Positions 63,730 through 64,000 of a stretch of 64,000 nt of DNA are shown here, in pieces. Within the stretch, counting starts at the first letter, position 1; each line of letters begins with the position of its first letter. The position numbers and the translations under genes are program-made. The notes below the pieces were generated by a model. The model searched no databases. It was not told where the DNA came from and worked only from the letters and a program-made list of their open reading frames with translations. The DNA is from Hirudinaria manillensis (taxonomy: Eukaryota; Annelida; Clitellata; Hirudinida; Hirudinidae): NCBI GenBank assembly GCA_034509925.1, contig CM067537.1:9504001-9568000 (forward strand). The letters are read 5' to 3'.

Positions 63730-64000
63730 TCCGAGCCTCTGCACACAATTAAAAAATTCATTTTGGTTGGAGATCAGAGATTATGTTTTGATGTTGTTGA
63801 TCTGATTGATTACCATGGCTGTTTATTGATGTGTATTTATCTACGTATTATTGTGATATATGAATTTTATTGATGATGATGATTAAAGTCGTTGTTACAA
63901 ATATCAGTTCAATAAAGTTTATTTTCTGCATATTTAAAGTAAATAACTCGAACTGAATTGAATTTCTTTTATCGGTAGCTAACAGCCGTGCGTTCGTGTT
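63730..64000 (+). other. SYS1 3' UTR with polyadenylation signal
   Basis: AATAAA at 63911-63916 probably ends the SYS1 transcript. The last about 60 bases, to the window edge, show no feature. Confidence 0.6.

Overview
This is an AT-rich animal nuclear window. Genes are split by GT-AG introns, some only 50-60 bases long. Short CCCTAA (TTAGGG-type) arrays sit inside the sequence. Claudin-like, prohormone convertase 2, EP400 and SYS1 genes point to a metazoan, probably a fast-evolving invertebrate. A tunicate or similar lineage would fit, but the sequence does not prove it. Introns were removed by eye, by matching reading phase, splice consensus and remembered family sequences; almost all joins keep phase.

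Left part (1-19.7 kb): the 3' end of an unrecognised gene (1-1773, +), then a complete EP400/p400-type gene (3041-19728, +, about 46 exons, about 2546 aa). It has the HSA domain, a Snf2-type ATPase region, the SANT region and a glutamine-rich tail. Its ATPase motifs look destroyed, which is the most striking observation in the window.

Middle part (19.7-31 kb): mostly non-coding, rich in simple and tandem repeats. It holds a two-exon secreted peptide precursor on the minus strand (21530-21842) with a GKR amidation/cleavage site, a possible 60-aa protein (25789-26103), a possible DSKDF-repeat gene (28933-30070), and a nested inverted repeat (20856-21038).

Right part (31-64 kb): an MBOAT1/2-like lysophospholipid acyltransferase (31165-35585, -), head to head with the first of two tandem claudin-like genes (36129-39603 and 41641-43215, +). 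These are followed by hnRNP K (44780-48520, +), converging on PPCDC of coenzyme A synthesis (48889-50078, -). A TATA-driven prohormone convertase 2 (53323-61117, +) and the Golgi protein SYS1 (62425-63729, +) finish the window. The genes do not form one pathway. The convertase and the peptide precursor are functionally related types (processing enzyme and putative substrate), but nothing here shows that they are linked.
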